A DNA stretch of 64,000 nt from NCBI GenBank assembly GCA_018389105.1, contig JACATO010002138.1, positions 1,339,936 through 1,403,935 of the forward strand, written 5' to 3'. The position numbers were made by a program, and so were the translations under genes. Positions 25,120 through 35,180 of this stretch are shown piece by piece. The notes beneath the pieces were generated by a model. The model was not told the DNA's origin. It saw only the letters and a program-made list of their open reading frames with translations, and did not search any database. The DNA comes from Nautilus pompilius. Taxonomy: Eukaryota > Mollusca > Cephalopoda > Nautilida > Nautilidae. Each line of letters begins with the position of its first letter. The stretch's first letter is position 1.

Positions 25120-25400
25120 TATGTAGACTACCGGATTGCTGTGGTTTGGGGCTTGAGTTCAGATCTGGTCTAGACTGGCTCAGTCTGATGTACCTTCCTA
25201 GTCTAGTTTCTTCTTGCTCTTCACTGGTCAGTTACATGGGGATTTCCTCTTGCATCTAAAAAACGAAAAGTTCTGGGGGTACACGTGGTGAAGGTTCTCC
25301 GAGTGACTGTTGATCAACTCATACCTTGACAGAGCCCCAAACCATACTTAAGTAACTACTTGCTTGGTCACCGATGACTTTTACCCTCTTCTCTCCAGAT
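25120..25400 (+). mobile_element. possible diverged tRNA-derived SINE
   Basis: A B-box-like GAGTTCAGATCTGG follows a weak A-box-like region. GATTTCCTCTTGCATCTAA is related to the CATCTAA block of the clear SINE copies, and a TGTACCTTCC segment resembles TGTACCTCTC in the 16.5 kb copy. Divergence is high and the 3' hairpin is not seen, so this may be a different subfamily. Confidence 0.4.
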
Positions 25401-26090
25401 CACTGCTGCAAGACGTTTTTAGACCTCAAAAGTCAGGGCTCTGGTTTTCTATGTTTTGAATTTGCGGCTGCAGCGCATATCACTTAGTGAGTTAGAATAG
25501 CATTTCTCGAGGTGGGCCATGTAAAGTTTCACTTTCAGATGCACAATTTCCTTTTTGATACTGTAAATATTAATGCATTTCAAACTAACTGACAGTTAAC
25601 ACTAGGGCCCTGTTCAGTCCTCTGGCTGGTTTCTTATGAGTTACTGTGAGTTATACTGTTGCAGAGAGTGACAACTTTCCTGGACCTTGAATCGACCACA
25701 GTACATATACATAAGGTGTATCAATGTTTGGTGTGCCTTTAGAAAAGGGGGACGGACATAGGCCAAAAAAGTTTGAGAAGCCATGGGTTAGAACACAGTC
25801 TCCATGATTAATCAAATCTTTAAATCAAGAAATTGTATTTTTCTCATGTTTACTTGTGTGAATATATCACATGTTTTAAAAGTCTGTTGTTGCTGAAATG
25901 AGACAGATGTCAGTAGTTTTGTTTAAGGATGGGTGGGCTTAATAATTAAATTCTCACCCTTAGTCCCTTTTTGCCTGGGATTCTAATTAGTAATAAAAGT
26001 AAACTTTGCTTTTCTTTCTTTTGACTTAGTTACTGTTTTGTTCAGATACAATGATAACAATAATCCTAGAAGAGTAATGTAGATTGTTAT
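25401..26090. other. 5' flank of the mannosidase gene
   Basis: No coding signal. No TATA box or other promoter is evident close to the gene. Together with the acceptor at 26104 this suggests that the promoter and a 5' untranslated exon lie further upstream. Confidence 0.4.
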
Positions 26091-26104
26091 GATTGTTTTC
26101 GCAG
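26091..26104 (+). promoter_or_regulatory. candidate 3' splice site before the mannosidase exon
   Basis: GATTGTTTTCGCAG followed by G is a fair splice acceptor with a short pyrimidine tract, 93 bases ahead of the preferred ATG. If used, transcripts join an upstream non-coding exon to the single coding exon. A TGA at 26090-26092 closes the frame upstream, so no coding sequence is expected before it in this exon. Confidence 0.4.
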
Positions 26105-26197
26105 GCTGCTGTACAGATATCTAGGAACATTTGGAGCCAGTTGGACCAGGCAGTGATGAAAGGTTTCACTTGGTTGTCTGGCTGCATTCTTGCAAGG

Positions 26198-29100
26198 ATG
26201 AAGTTTAACCAGCGTCTGCTCATTTTGTTTGGTGCTACCTTCTTTTCCTTCACATTTTTCCTTATGTTTGATAACACAATATCCTGGGAGGAGCAGCAGA
26301 CTGGCAAGCCCAAACTACTCACCTCTCACCTGTGGCCCATTCAGATGGAAAGAACAGTGATTGAGCATCCATCAGAATGCAATTTTGTATCTTCTCGCCT
26401 TGTCACTGCCAATTTTACTACATTTGACATGCATCAGCAGACTGATTTTAGTATTGTCTCTGATGGTTCTTACCCATTGCCAACTTTTAAAATCTTTAGC
26501 AATGAAAGTAACAGAAAGCCTGCAGATCATTTAACAGTGATACTGGTTCCACACTCGCATAATGACCCTGGCTGGCTTAAGACTGTTGACGAATATTATG
26601 CTGACCAGACCAAACACATTTTAGATGCCATGGTGAAAAAGCTAACCACTAACCCGAACATGACTTTTGTTTGGGCTGAGACTATTTACATGGCAATGTG
26701 GTGGAATGACCAAGAAGATGCTGTAAAAGTCCAAGTTCGCCGTCTTATTCGCCGTGGTCAGCTCGAGATTGTTCTTGGAGGTTGGGTGATGCCAGATGAG
26801 GCTACAACACATTACTATGCAATCATTGATCAGCTAATTGAGGGGCACAGGTGGGTGATGGATAATCTGCATGTTATCCCTGAAAACAGCTGGTCTATAG
26901 ATCCATTTGGACATTCAGGGACAGCTGCTTACTTGTGGAAACAAGCTGGACTTAAGAACATGGTTATTCAAAGAATCCACCAAGCTGTCAAAGGCTACTT
27001 AGCTAAAAACCGCAGCCTGGAGTTTTACTGGCGTCAATACTGGGACGCTGATGGCTCAACAGATATTCTCTGCCATGTCATGCCATACATGCTTTACGCA
27101 ATCAAATACTCGTGTGGACCAGATAGATTTATGTGTGTATTTTATGATTTTCGAAACATTCCTGGCGAACGACGCGAAGTAAAGGTAAAAGAAATCACAA
27201 TCAAAAATTTGGAAGTGCAAGCTGAAAATCTTTACATGCAGTACAGAAAAAAGGCTTCATTATACAATTTCAACACACTTTTAATTCCTCTTGGTGATGA
27301 TTTCAGATACGATAAGGAGAGAGAATGGGATCAGCAGTACAAAAACTATGCTTTGTTGTTTAAATATTTGAATTCTAGGAAAGATTGGAATGTACACGCT
27401 AGATTTGGAACAGTGCATGATTATTTTGATGTGCTGCGGAAGAAGCAGTATTTGTATAAAAACGAACCTGTGAATAAAAGAAGAGAGTTCCCGTTACTGA
27501 GTGGAGACTTTTATACATACTCTGATCAGCAAAATTCCTACTGGAGTGGCTATTTCTCAACTAGACCCTTCGACAAACGATTTAGCCGAGATGTTGAAAC
27601 AAACCTTCGAGCAGCAGATATTTTGTACTTCCTTGCGTACTCGTACTCAAGCGCGTGGGGTGGTCCGTTTGAGAAGTCCTTTGAAGCTGCAGGGATGTTG
27701 AAGCGAGCAAGGAGATACCTTGGCTTGTTTCAGCACCATGACGCCATCACTGGTACAGCTAAGGAATATGTGGTTTTGGATTATGAAACCAAGTTAAATG
27801 TAGCTTACAACTTAACACAGGTTGTAATGATTAATGCGTTAGAAACGCTGTTGTACAGATCCAAGTCGGGTTTGTCAAACTTCTTGCTGCCTGAAAGAGT
27901 CAGGCTCTCGCCAACGACTGGAAGCATAAAGAAAACTTTGCATGTCACCAAGGCAGGGATGCAGATAATAATATTCAATTCTTTGTCCAAACAACGAAAA
28001 GAAATTGTTAGTGTGTTGGTGGCTAAGAGCTACATAGAGATTTTGGATAACAAACAAAAAGTAATCCCCTGCCAGGTTAACCCTATTTGGCAAGATGCCA
28101 CAACTGTGAGTAGTAAAGTTTATGAAGTGCTGTTTTTGGCAGAGCTTCCTCCATTAGGAACTGTTATCTATTCTATTGTACAGGTTGACAGTGAACCTCA
28201 AAATAATTTTGCTGCTCATATAACACTGGTGAACAGTGACACTCTAAGTATTCCTCCAGGAAGCAGGTTTGTTTCAGACCGTCCAAGGAAAACTCGCTCG
28301 CTGCCAATTAGTCTAGAAAATGACTATTTGAAAGTCTCTTTTTCTGGCGACACGGGACTGCTTAATAAAATTGTTGATAAATGCACACTCAATGTCACTC
28401 GGGTAAACTTGGATTTTTTGTCTTACTTTTCTCAAGGAAGTGGAGCTTACATTTTCTTTCCTAATGGCAATGCTCGCAAAGTTACTGGAAAGAAACACCT
28501 CATTAGGATTATTCGGGGACCCATTGCATCAGAAATACAAGTGCTACACAAGTTTATACACCATCGTGCAAAGATTTACCATTCTCCAGGAATCCAACAA
28601 ACTGCTCTTCATGTTGAAAATAAAATTTTTATCAAAAACTTGCGAGATCGGGAGATCATAATGAGACTTGTGACAGACGTCAGGAACGAGAACAAAACGT
28701 TTTTTACAGATGAAAATGGCTTCCAACTTATTGGACGAAAAATGCATAGGAAGCTTCAGATTGAAGCCAATTATTATCCCTCAACTACAATGGCGCTGTT
28801 GGAAGACACCACCAAGAGGCTTACTCTCCACATTGGAGAGTCTCATGGTGTGGCCAGCTTGGAAACGGGTTGGCTTGAGATCATGCTTGACCGCCATTTA
28901 ATATATGACGACTACAGGGGTCTTGGAGAAGGTGTGGAGGACATAAAACCAGTAATCAGTAACTTTATTCTTCAAATAGAATTTAGAAATTCCAACTCCA
29001 AAACAGTCAGTCAACCACGGTTTGCCTTTCCATCACTTTTAAGTACTCGGCTGAATCAGATGCTACAGCATCCTCTCCAAATGTATTACACATTTATGCC

Positions 29101-29440
29101 AGTTGAAAAGCTGCTTGCTTTCTTCCATCCTGCTCAGAGATCACTACCTTGTGACGTCGATTTGGTTTCTTTGCGGGTTCTTGTAAATTCCGATTTAATG
29201 CAGAATGGAACAAGTTTGATTCTTCATCGAAAAGGATTCGACTGCAATTTCCCAACAACAGCTTTGCAGTGTCACACGAATTCTGGACAGGTTCTGCTTC
29301 CCTCTTTGTTCAGAGATGTGCAGCTTACATCTCTCAGTAGGACTACACTGTCACATCTATATCATTTGAAAAAATTAAATCCAAACTCTGAATTAAAATT
29401 ATCTCCTATGGAGATAGCATCTTATATTTTAAATTCATGA
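26198..29440 (+). CDS. MAN2A-like: Golgi alpha-mannosidase II-like enzyme, single exon
   Basis: Glycoside hydrolase family 38. Golgi mannosidase II trims two mannoses from GlcNAcMan5GlcNAc2 during N-glycan maturation. The frame gives 1080 residues, the usual length. The ATG at 26198 is preferred over 26156 because it gives the family's short cytoplasmic tail followed by a signal anchor (residues about 5-25) and has A at -3. HSHNDPGW (119-126) holds zinc ligands H121 and D123; D235 in WSIDPFG is the expected nucleophile and zinc ligand; D368 in LGDDFR the acid/base; W449, H514 and D515 in QHHDAITGT, Y751 and R823 also fit. The C-terminus (SPMEIASYILNS) is complete. Odd points: no introns, and loss of the anchor-site residues (see findings). 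It is a class II Golgi-type enzyme by overall similarity, but its substrate may differ. No neighbouring gene informs its role. Confidence 0.93.
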   Translation: MKFNQRLLILFGATFFSFTFFLMFDNTISWEEQQTGKPKLLTSHLWPIQMERTVIEHPSECNFVSSRLVTANFTTFDMHQQTDFSIVSDGSYPLPTFKIFSNESNRKPADHLTVILVPHSHNDPGWLKTVDEYYADQTKHILDAMVKKLTTNPNMTFVWAETIYMAMWWNDQEDAVKVQVRRLIRRGQLEIVLGGWVMPDEATTHYYAIIDQLIEGHRWVMDNLHVIPENSWSIDPFGHSGTAAYLWKQAGLKNMVIQRIHQAVKGYLAKNRSLEFYWRQYWDADGSTDILCHVMPYMLYAIKYSCGPDRFMCVFYDFRNIPGERREVKVKEITIKNLEVQAENLYMQYRKKASLYNFNTLLIPLGDDFRYDKEREWDQQYKNYALLFKYLNSRKDWNVHARFGTVHDYFDVLRKKQYLYKNEPVNKRREFPLLSGDFYTYSDQQNSYWSGYFSTRPFDKRFSRDVETNLRAADILYFLAYSYSSAWGGPFEKSFEAAGMLKRARRYLGLFQHHDAITGTAKEYVVLDYETKLNVAYNLTQVVMINALETLLYRSKSGLSNFLLPERVRLSPTTGSIKKTLHVTKAGMQIIIFNSLSKQRKEIVSVLVAKSYIEILDNKQKVIPCQVNPIWQDATTVSSKVYEVLFLAELPPLGTVIYSIVQVDSEPQNNFAAHITLVNSDTLSIPPGSRFVSDRPRKTRSLPISLENDYLKVSFSGDTGLLNKIVDKCTLNVTRVNLDFLSYFSQGSGAYIFFPNGNARKVTGKKHLIRIIRGPIASEIQVLHKFIHHRAKIYHSPGIQQTALHVENKIFIKNLRDREIIMRLVTDVRNENKTFFTDENGFQLIGRKMHRKLQIEANYYPSTTMALLEDTTKRLTLHIGESHGVASLETGWLEIMLDRHLIYDDYRGLGEGVEDIKPVISNFILQIEFRNSNSKTVSQPRFAFPSLLSTRLNQMLQHPLQMYYTFMPVEKLLAFFHPAQRSLPCDVDLVSLRVLVNSDLMQNGTSLILHRKGFDCNFPTTALQCHTNSGQVLLPSLFRDVQLTSLSRTTLSHLYHLKKLNPNSELKLSPMEIASYILNS

Positions 29441-29445
29441 ATAAA
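29440..29445 (+). promoter_or_regulatory. possible polyadenylation signal overlapping the stop codon
   Basis: AATAAA begins on the last base of the TGA stop (TGAATAAAA). If used, the 3' UTR would be only some tens of bases. AT-rich sequence downstream offers other possible signals, so use is uncertain. Confidence 0.35.
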
Positions 29446-31200
29446 AACTAATATTGCTAAATAATAATCTACTTCTTTTTATTTTAAATGAAATGATGCA
29501 AAAGCTTAACCTTTATGAAAGGTTTAATGAATTCTTTTTTTGATATTTTGTTGTTGTTGTCGTTGTGGTCTTTCAACTGAGCAGCCTTTTTATAGTAAGA
29601 AGGAAAAAATACCTGTGTATTCTAAAGTAACCTTTCATTAAATATATAGAAGCCCCTACATAATATTAAAAGTATTCCAAATACTTGACTTACCCTTATG
29701 ATAATTTTACAAGCAAAGAAGTTAAACATTGGAACGTAAAAAGGAAACCCAACCCGATACAATTACAATAATTTTGTTTTCAGCCACATTTTATTGGAAC
29801 ATCTCTAGTATTTTTTAAAGACGTCTATGATTGCTCCAGCTAGGTGCAACAGTGCAGGACCGTTGTAATTTGGGAATCTAGATAGGTTCTATAAAGCATT
29901 TAAACTGATTTTTATGTAATTCTGTTTCATACAATTTTTGCCTCTGTTTTCTTAGCTAATTTTTGGGAATAGTTGTCAGTGGCTAATTTGTTAACACTGG
30001 AAATCCTATTAACTTTGTACTTATGTGGGGTATTTGGTTTTTATTTCGTTTTTTTTTTTGGTAGAGAGGTAGATAGGTTATTATTTAAACACTATTGTTT
30101 AGTATTTGAAGAACGGTTAATAATAAGAACCGATTATGAGTCAGCTAAAATGTTGGTAGTATATTTCAGGATGAGTGGAACTACAAGGACAAACACATGA
30201 CGATCATATTATGATTTCTGTTTGTAGAAGAGTAAGAAGGCTTGGATGATGTTACTACTCTCCACTCTCCCCCAGTTATATCTTTTAGTACACACTTCCA
30301 TGTCTGTGTGATGCACCTCTGCTTGCCCTTTCATCATGACCCATAGCTTGAGACCCTAAAGTTAACTATAACTTCGAAGCAGTACAGAATCAGTATTTCC
30401 ATTAGCAATTTTAGTTGATAAGATTTTGAATGATGTTAGTTTTTATAGTGTGATTCTAATATTGGATAATAAGAGTTTAGCAACCTTTTGTCCAGTTACC
30501 AAGATTGGAAATCTTTTAAGATATTCAAGAGACTCCATTACCCAAATTTGGTGGCATGTCTCAGGTGTACATCAAAATAATCAGCAGTCAGCAAGGCTAC
30601 CAACTAATAGATATTACTATTATATAAAGGTTTGTTTCACAATTATTGTTTATCTGTAATTTCTCTGTTCCTTGCAGATGATGAATTAATGAATGATGAG
30701 AAGTCTGTTATTGAGATAGATGCCTTTCTCTATTGGTTCCTTTTGTCTGCATTGGATACATTTCTGTGAAGACATCATAACACTAACATTTGTTTTGCTA
30801 TTTTGCTTCTATTTGGGTTGTTAGGTTTTAGAATCTCCAAAAATTCAAACCAGCTGAGATTTTAATTGGCTGTTCCCTTTACATCCATTGGTTTATTAGG
30901 AGTGACTCCCTATTTGGGGCATCAGCCATCTTAATTAAGAAACACATTAGAAAATGTTATTATCATCTTTAATGTTAAAAACAGTAACTTCAAGCATTAT
31001 GGGATATCTTTGACAATAAACAAGCCTCTCGTAACACCCTGAACAAGACAGTAGGGGACCTTCTGAATGATGGGTTAGTCACCTCGGACATTGCAGAAGG
31101 TTTCATATAACCCTTAGACCATTAGCCCAAGGCTTGAGTCATGTGACAGTTGTATTATTGCTTCAAGTGCGGGTGTGTGTTGGGGGTGTCTGTGGGCGAG
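29446..31200. other. 3' flank of the mannosidase gene, no further gene seen
   Basis: AT-rich with poly-T runs. Short frames at 29973 and 30426 have no recognisable content. CG content begins to rise at the right-hand edge. Confidence 0.5.
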
Positions 31201-32487
31201 ATGATTCCAAATTATCATTACGGTGCTCAGGTTGGATTTTAAAAAAAACTTGTCACAAATGGACACGATGAAGTTGCAGGACATTGAGAGTATAGTGCTT
31301 TGACGATGAGTAGCGATATCTAGGCTACAAAACAGGAAATGGGCGGACAGACGAGGCTGCTGAAGTTGGTGTGTGAGCTGAGTTTGGCAGAGGTATGGAG
31401 AGACTGTGGTCCAGCCCTCGAAACACTCTGGCAGGACGGGCTGCAGCAGAAGTACTAATCTACACACACAACCGTTACTGGCTCGAGGAATGCGTGACAC
31501 TATATCGGTACATTCCATCCGGAGCAAAAATGAGCCCGGTTTGTAAGGACTGGCATCTCCAGCCAACCGGACTGCACGAAACTGGCTGATCTTGGCGGAC
31601 TGGAGCCGCGTTGGTCCTGTTGGTGTTCACCTGTTTGGTGGAAATTGAACTAGCCTGATATTACAGGTGGGCGCTACCTGCATGAAGTCGTCATGGCTGC
31701 TATTACACTGTTTTTTACAAAGTCACGGGGATAAGTTAGACCTTTATGAATGATAATGTAAGGGCCCATTGTACAAAAATAGTGGTGAACCAACCGTCTT
31801 TCGTCCAACACCTTCCACGGTCGGCCGGCTTGTCCCTTTCCCCCCAACCCCGACCTAGACTCAATTGAACATCAGCCGCCACTCGCCCATTCGGACCATT
31901 CCAGAACTTCGCCGAACCCTGACAGAAGAAAATCGACCATAATCCCACGGAAGGCCTTGTCGTTCCAGATTGGGAGGGTGGTTGGGTGTGAACGTTCGTT
32001 GTCATTATGGACACCAAACGCATAGAATAATGACCATTTGTGTGAAATTAACTCTGCGTGTTCTGGTCAGCTATGCGGTGTTTTATCAATAAATTCGTCC
32101 AACTAACATCGCAGTATCTTTCGTTTTCTTCAGGGTACGTAATAACAGAACCTGAGATTTTCCTCCCCTCTTTACAACGTACCGGGTTCCAGCTGGCCAG
32201 ACTTCTCCATTTAACCGAGGTCGTGTTATAGGCCGCAGAATCGACACGACTGCCAACGGTCTCGACGTCCCTAACGGATCTGCAGCCTGGAAGGTGTTCA
32301 GTAATGGCACCTCGGCATCACTCGCCGTCAGACCTGATATCGGCCGCGTACAGCGGAAAACCACGTGGCCGCGCGCGCCCGTCGCTCCGGGGAATTATGG
32401 CAGGACGACAGAAGTGAAGTGCCGTTCCGAAGACATCTGTTGCCGTTCCACCAACGAGGCTTACCGGGATTCGGTGCTCTTGTGAGG
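31201..32487. other. start of the CG-rich half, no gene recognised
   Basis: Base composition changes here: CG dinucleotides become frequent on every line. Overlapping frames on both strands (31114-31566 and 32086-32627) are what CG-rich DNA gives by chance, and none shows a known domain. Confidence 0.5.
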
Positions 32488-32895
32488 ATGGCGCCGCGGC
32501 TTGGAATATCCGCCAGGGAAGAAGCTGAATGCCAGGATATAGATCCCGATGGAGTATCTTCGCCGTCAGCGGATTCGCGTCCGGCCCCAGCCAATGTCGC
32601 GGAATCAAAGATAGGAGGAGGGGTCACCCCATCTCTTTCCTTTATTTATCCTCCCCCTTCTTCGAGTTGTAGTAGCGGCAGGCAGCCGACTAACAATGGC
32701 GGGGTTAGAGTGGTTCGTCAGACGGACAATGCGGCCCCCGGAATAACAGTTGGCAAAGGGGAGAAAATCAGTGGATGGTGGAAGAATATTTCCGGTTTCC
32801 TCCCACACTTAAAAATTAAGGTCCCCCGTAACCTGAAAGTTCCAAGCTCCGCACTCCGCTTGGTCTGGGAAACCCTAACCCCCTCTGGCGGACGC
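32488..32895 (+). other. speculative first coding exon
   Basis: An ATG in a strong context (A at -3, G at +4, ATGGCGCCGCGG) opens 136 codons that end at a near-perfect 5' splice site, GCG followed by GTAAGTGCC. The surroundings are CG-rich, as around promoters. The product (Ser/Pro-rich centre, then WWKNISGFLPHLKIK) matches nothing I recognise, and no partner exon was found, so this may be chance. Confidence 0.2.
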
Positions 32896-32903
32896 GGTAA
32901 GTG

Positions 32904-32919
32904 CCGATGACGTCATCGG
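32904..32919. promoter_or_regulatory. 16-bp palindrome centred on a CRE
   Basis: CCGATGACGTCATCGG is a perfect 16-base palindrome around TGACGTCA, the consensus site of CREB/ATF-type bZIP factors. It starts nine bases after a candidate 5' splice site. Confidence 0.5.
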
Positions 32920-33849
32920 TAAAGCGGAAGGGTACTGCTGTAGTCAAAGGTTTCCGGCTAGTACATCCAAAAATGCTAATGAAAGGACTGAAGAAGGTAA
33001 AAATTTTGCGTGCCCTTTCATAGACCACACGATTAATACTACTTCGAGAATTTCAGATAAATAATAAACATCAGGCTGTATGTGGACTGAAACTCATCCT
33101 TAAAATCTAATGAAACGAGACAGAAAAAAAAATCAAACGAAATTATTTTTCCCTTTTTAATAATTCTAAGCGTAGGAGATTTGTTTTAAAATAGAAGACC
33201 TTTACAAAGTTTACAGCGTTGTGGTCTTGGACCTAATTGGTTCCAAGTGTTTTTGGTTCCTTGTACTACCATCTCGTCCTTGATGTATTTCTTTAGTGTC
33301 TCGGAATCGTTCGCCGAGGGCCAAGATAAAGGGCTTAACTTTGGATTCTCCTCTGGTTTTTCCGGCGATGAGAAACGGGTTAAAGTCGGCCTTTATTAGA
33401 ATTCGGTCGTTCTTTTAGTCTGTCAACTTGTTACTAAGGTAACTACGCGTATGGACATTAGTCATTACATAAAGGGAGGGGAAAAATGAAGCGAGATCGA
33501 TTTCTTTAAAAGCACATGTGAGTGATTTTTGCTTTGCAGTCAGCACGTATTTATACAAGGGCCTGTCATCTTTAAATAGAGCCCTGCACGTCTGAATTCA
33601 TTTGGTAGCATCAAGCAGACATTACGGTTGTTGTTCTGCTGAACTGTCCTCGGGCTCTCTGCGAGCGGGCTTTCCTGACGACATTATTTTAAACGGTTTG
33701 GTTGATTAGATTGGATAATGCCACATTAATAATGCGCAGCCAAACGTGGCTAATGAATAGCAGGCTGAGGCCGTTCGAGGAAATACCCGAATCTGTTGTC
33801 TGGCGCAAATAAGGAAAAGGAGACGAGAGCTATTTCTTACATCGCCGAG
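32920..33849. other. no gene seen
   Basis: A mixed composition stretch between the palindromic CRE and the 33-bp array. No coding frame supported. Confidence 0.5.
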
Positions 33850-34038
33850 GCTGTAACTGACGTCATGTGTTGTATAGATGGGGCTGTAACTGACGTCATG
33901 TGCTGTATAGATGGGGCTGTAACTGACGTCACGTGCTGTATAGATGGGGCTGTAACTGACGTCACGTGCTGTATAGATGGGGCTGTAACTGACGTCACGT
34001 GCTGTATAGATGGGGCTGTAACTGACGTCATGTGCTGT
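33850..34038. repeat. 33-bp minisatellite, six copies, each with a CRE and an E-box
   Basis: TGACGTCA recurs at 33858, 33891, 33924, 33957, 33990 and 34023, an exact 33-base period. The unit begins GCTGTAACTGACGTCA and ends TGCTGTATAGATGGG. Copies 3 to 5 read TGACGTCACGTG, joining the CRE to a CACGTG E-box; copies 1, 2 and 6 have CATGTG. Because 33 is a multiple of three, both strands give open 11-residue repeats (for example AVTDVMCCIDG); these are not evidence of protein coding. Confidence 0.95.
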
Positions 34039-34479
34039 GACCTTCATGAGTCGATCATAGCTTCATCTGTTTATCAGGAATTACTGGTGATGTAGCAATT
34101 ATCCCCGCTCTTCCTGTTCTTGTATTTAATACGATATTTATGTTGTTCAAAATGTTTAATTTAAGTTCATTGTTTTGTTTGTATTTTTTTTTAAAGCAGA
34201 GATCGCGTTTAAGATGTCTTACACTTTTCTCTACAAAAAAAAGCAAGATTAAGGAACAATTAGCTTTACTTTATTGTTGTTTTTTTTTCCTTACTGGCTC
34301 TCGCAGGCGACATTTGTATGAAAATGGTTGGAAACGGATGTCACAACGCACGAGCTAAGTCAGCTATCCCTAAACATGCCAGGAGGGTCCGGCAGGAAAG
34401 AAACAGATCCCTTTATTTCTCCGACTGGTGAAGAAGAGCTGGGCGTCACCAAGAAGCAGTCTTTGCATCTTGCAGGAAA
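34039..34479. other. no gene seen
   Basis: An AT-richer gap between the CRE array and the CG-dense core. T-runs near 34186 and 34283. Confidence 0.5.
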
Positions 34480-35180
34480 CAGGTTTAGTGTCTGTCCCGC
34501 GCATCTCTTTCCGCGGATGTTCCTTCGCCCGATTGCCGCAGCAGCCCCCGGGTGTGGGCGGCCATCCCAGGGGGGGGAGGGGTGAGATCGCACCCGGCCC
34601 CTCGTGGGAGGGCGCGTTGTGCAGCCCACCCATCCATTACATCAGACGATCTTCGAGAGAAATTCCGCCCGCGGGCAAAAACTGATACAGAGGAGAGAAA
34701 CGGCGGCTGGGAAACTCTGGGAACGCATTTCCCATGATTCCGCGCGCGCGCGCGCCGGCGGTTCTGAGAGTGACTTCGCGGTCCCCAGCTGCAGGTTCCC
34801 GACTGTCGACACCTCGCGCGCGCCGGCCGTCGTTCGTCGTCAGCCTGTAGAAAATTCATTCTTCGATAAAAAAGAAGCCGAACGAAGATCCCGTTATCTC
34901 ACGCGCGAGTTCGATCTGCTTGAGCTGGCGGTAATTTCTCCTCGGGGCTCGGCTGATTGCGCCATTAACCCAGGAAGGCGCGGGCCCGTTCCTGTTTTAT
35001 CGGCGCCGTCTCAGCAGCAGCTGCAGCTGTCCGGCTTCCTCCGCGAGCTCCCTGCTTATCATCGGAGCGGAGGCGGCGATGGGTCCCCTTCCAGCTGGAA
35101 CCAGTTCGATACACGGCCCGCCGCCTAGCGGAAAATGTTTCGCGAGCCTCGATTGAAAACGCGGCGCCCCCTAGCGTCGT
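34480..35180. promoter_or_regulatory. CG-dense core, candidate CpG-island promoter
   Basis: This is the most GC- and CG-rich part of the window. It includes an alternating CG run at about 34740-34755, many GCGC and CCGG sites, and G-runs. Overlapping long frames occur on both strands, as expected for such composition. I see no TATA box and cannot give a transcription direction. It could drive the unidentified gene whose 3' exons lie near 59.5 kb, but that link is a guess. Confidence 0.35.

Noticed and set aside
26093..26197. Longer N-terminus of the mannosidase from 26093
   Set aside because: The codon at 26093 is TTG, not ATG, and a TGA lies just upstream. The ATG at 26156 would add residues before the expected short cytoplasmic tail, so 26198 is preferred.
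33706..34095. Repeat proteins with an 11-residue period on both strands
   Set aside because: Arises because the 33-base DNA repeat is divisible by three; both strands being open points to DNA-level repetition, not coding.
34360..35128. Several overlapping frames of 85-174 codons in the CG-dense core
   Set aside because: CG-rich DNA has few stops in all frames; overlapping frames on both strands, and no recognisable domain or splice structure.
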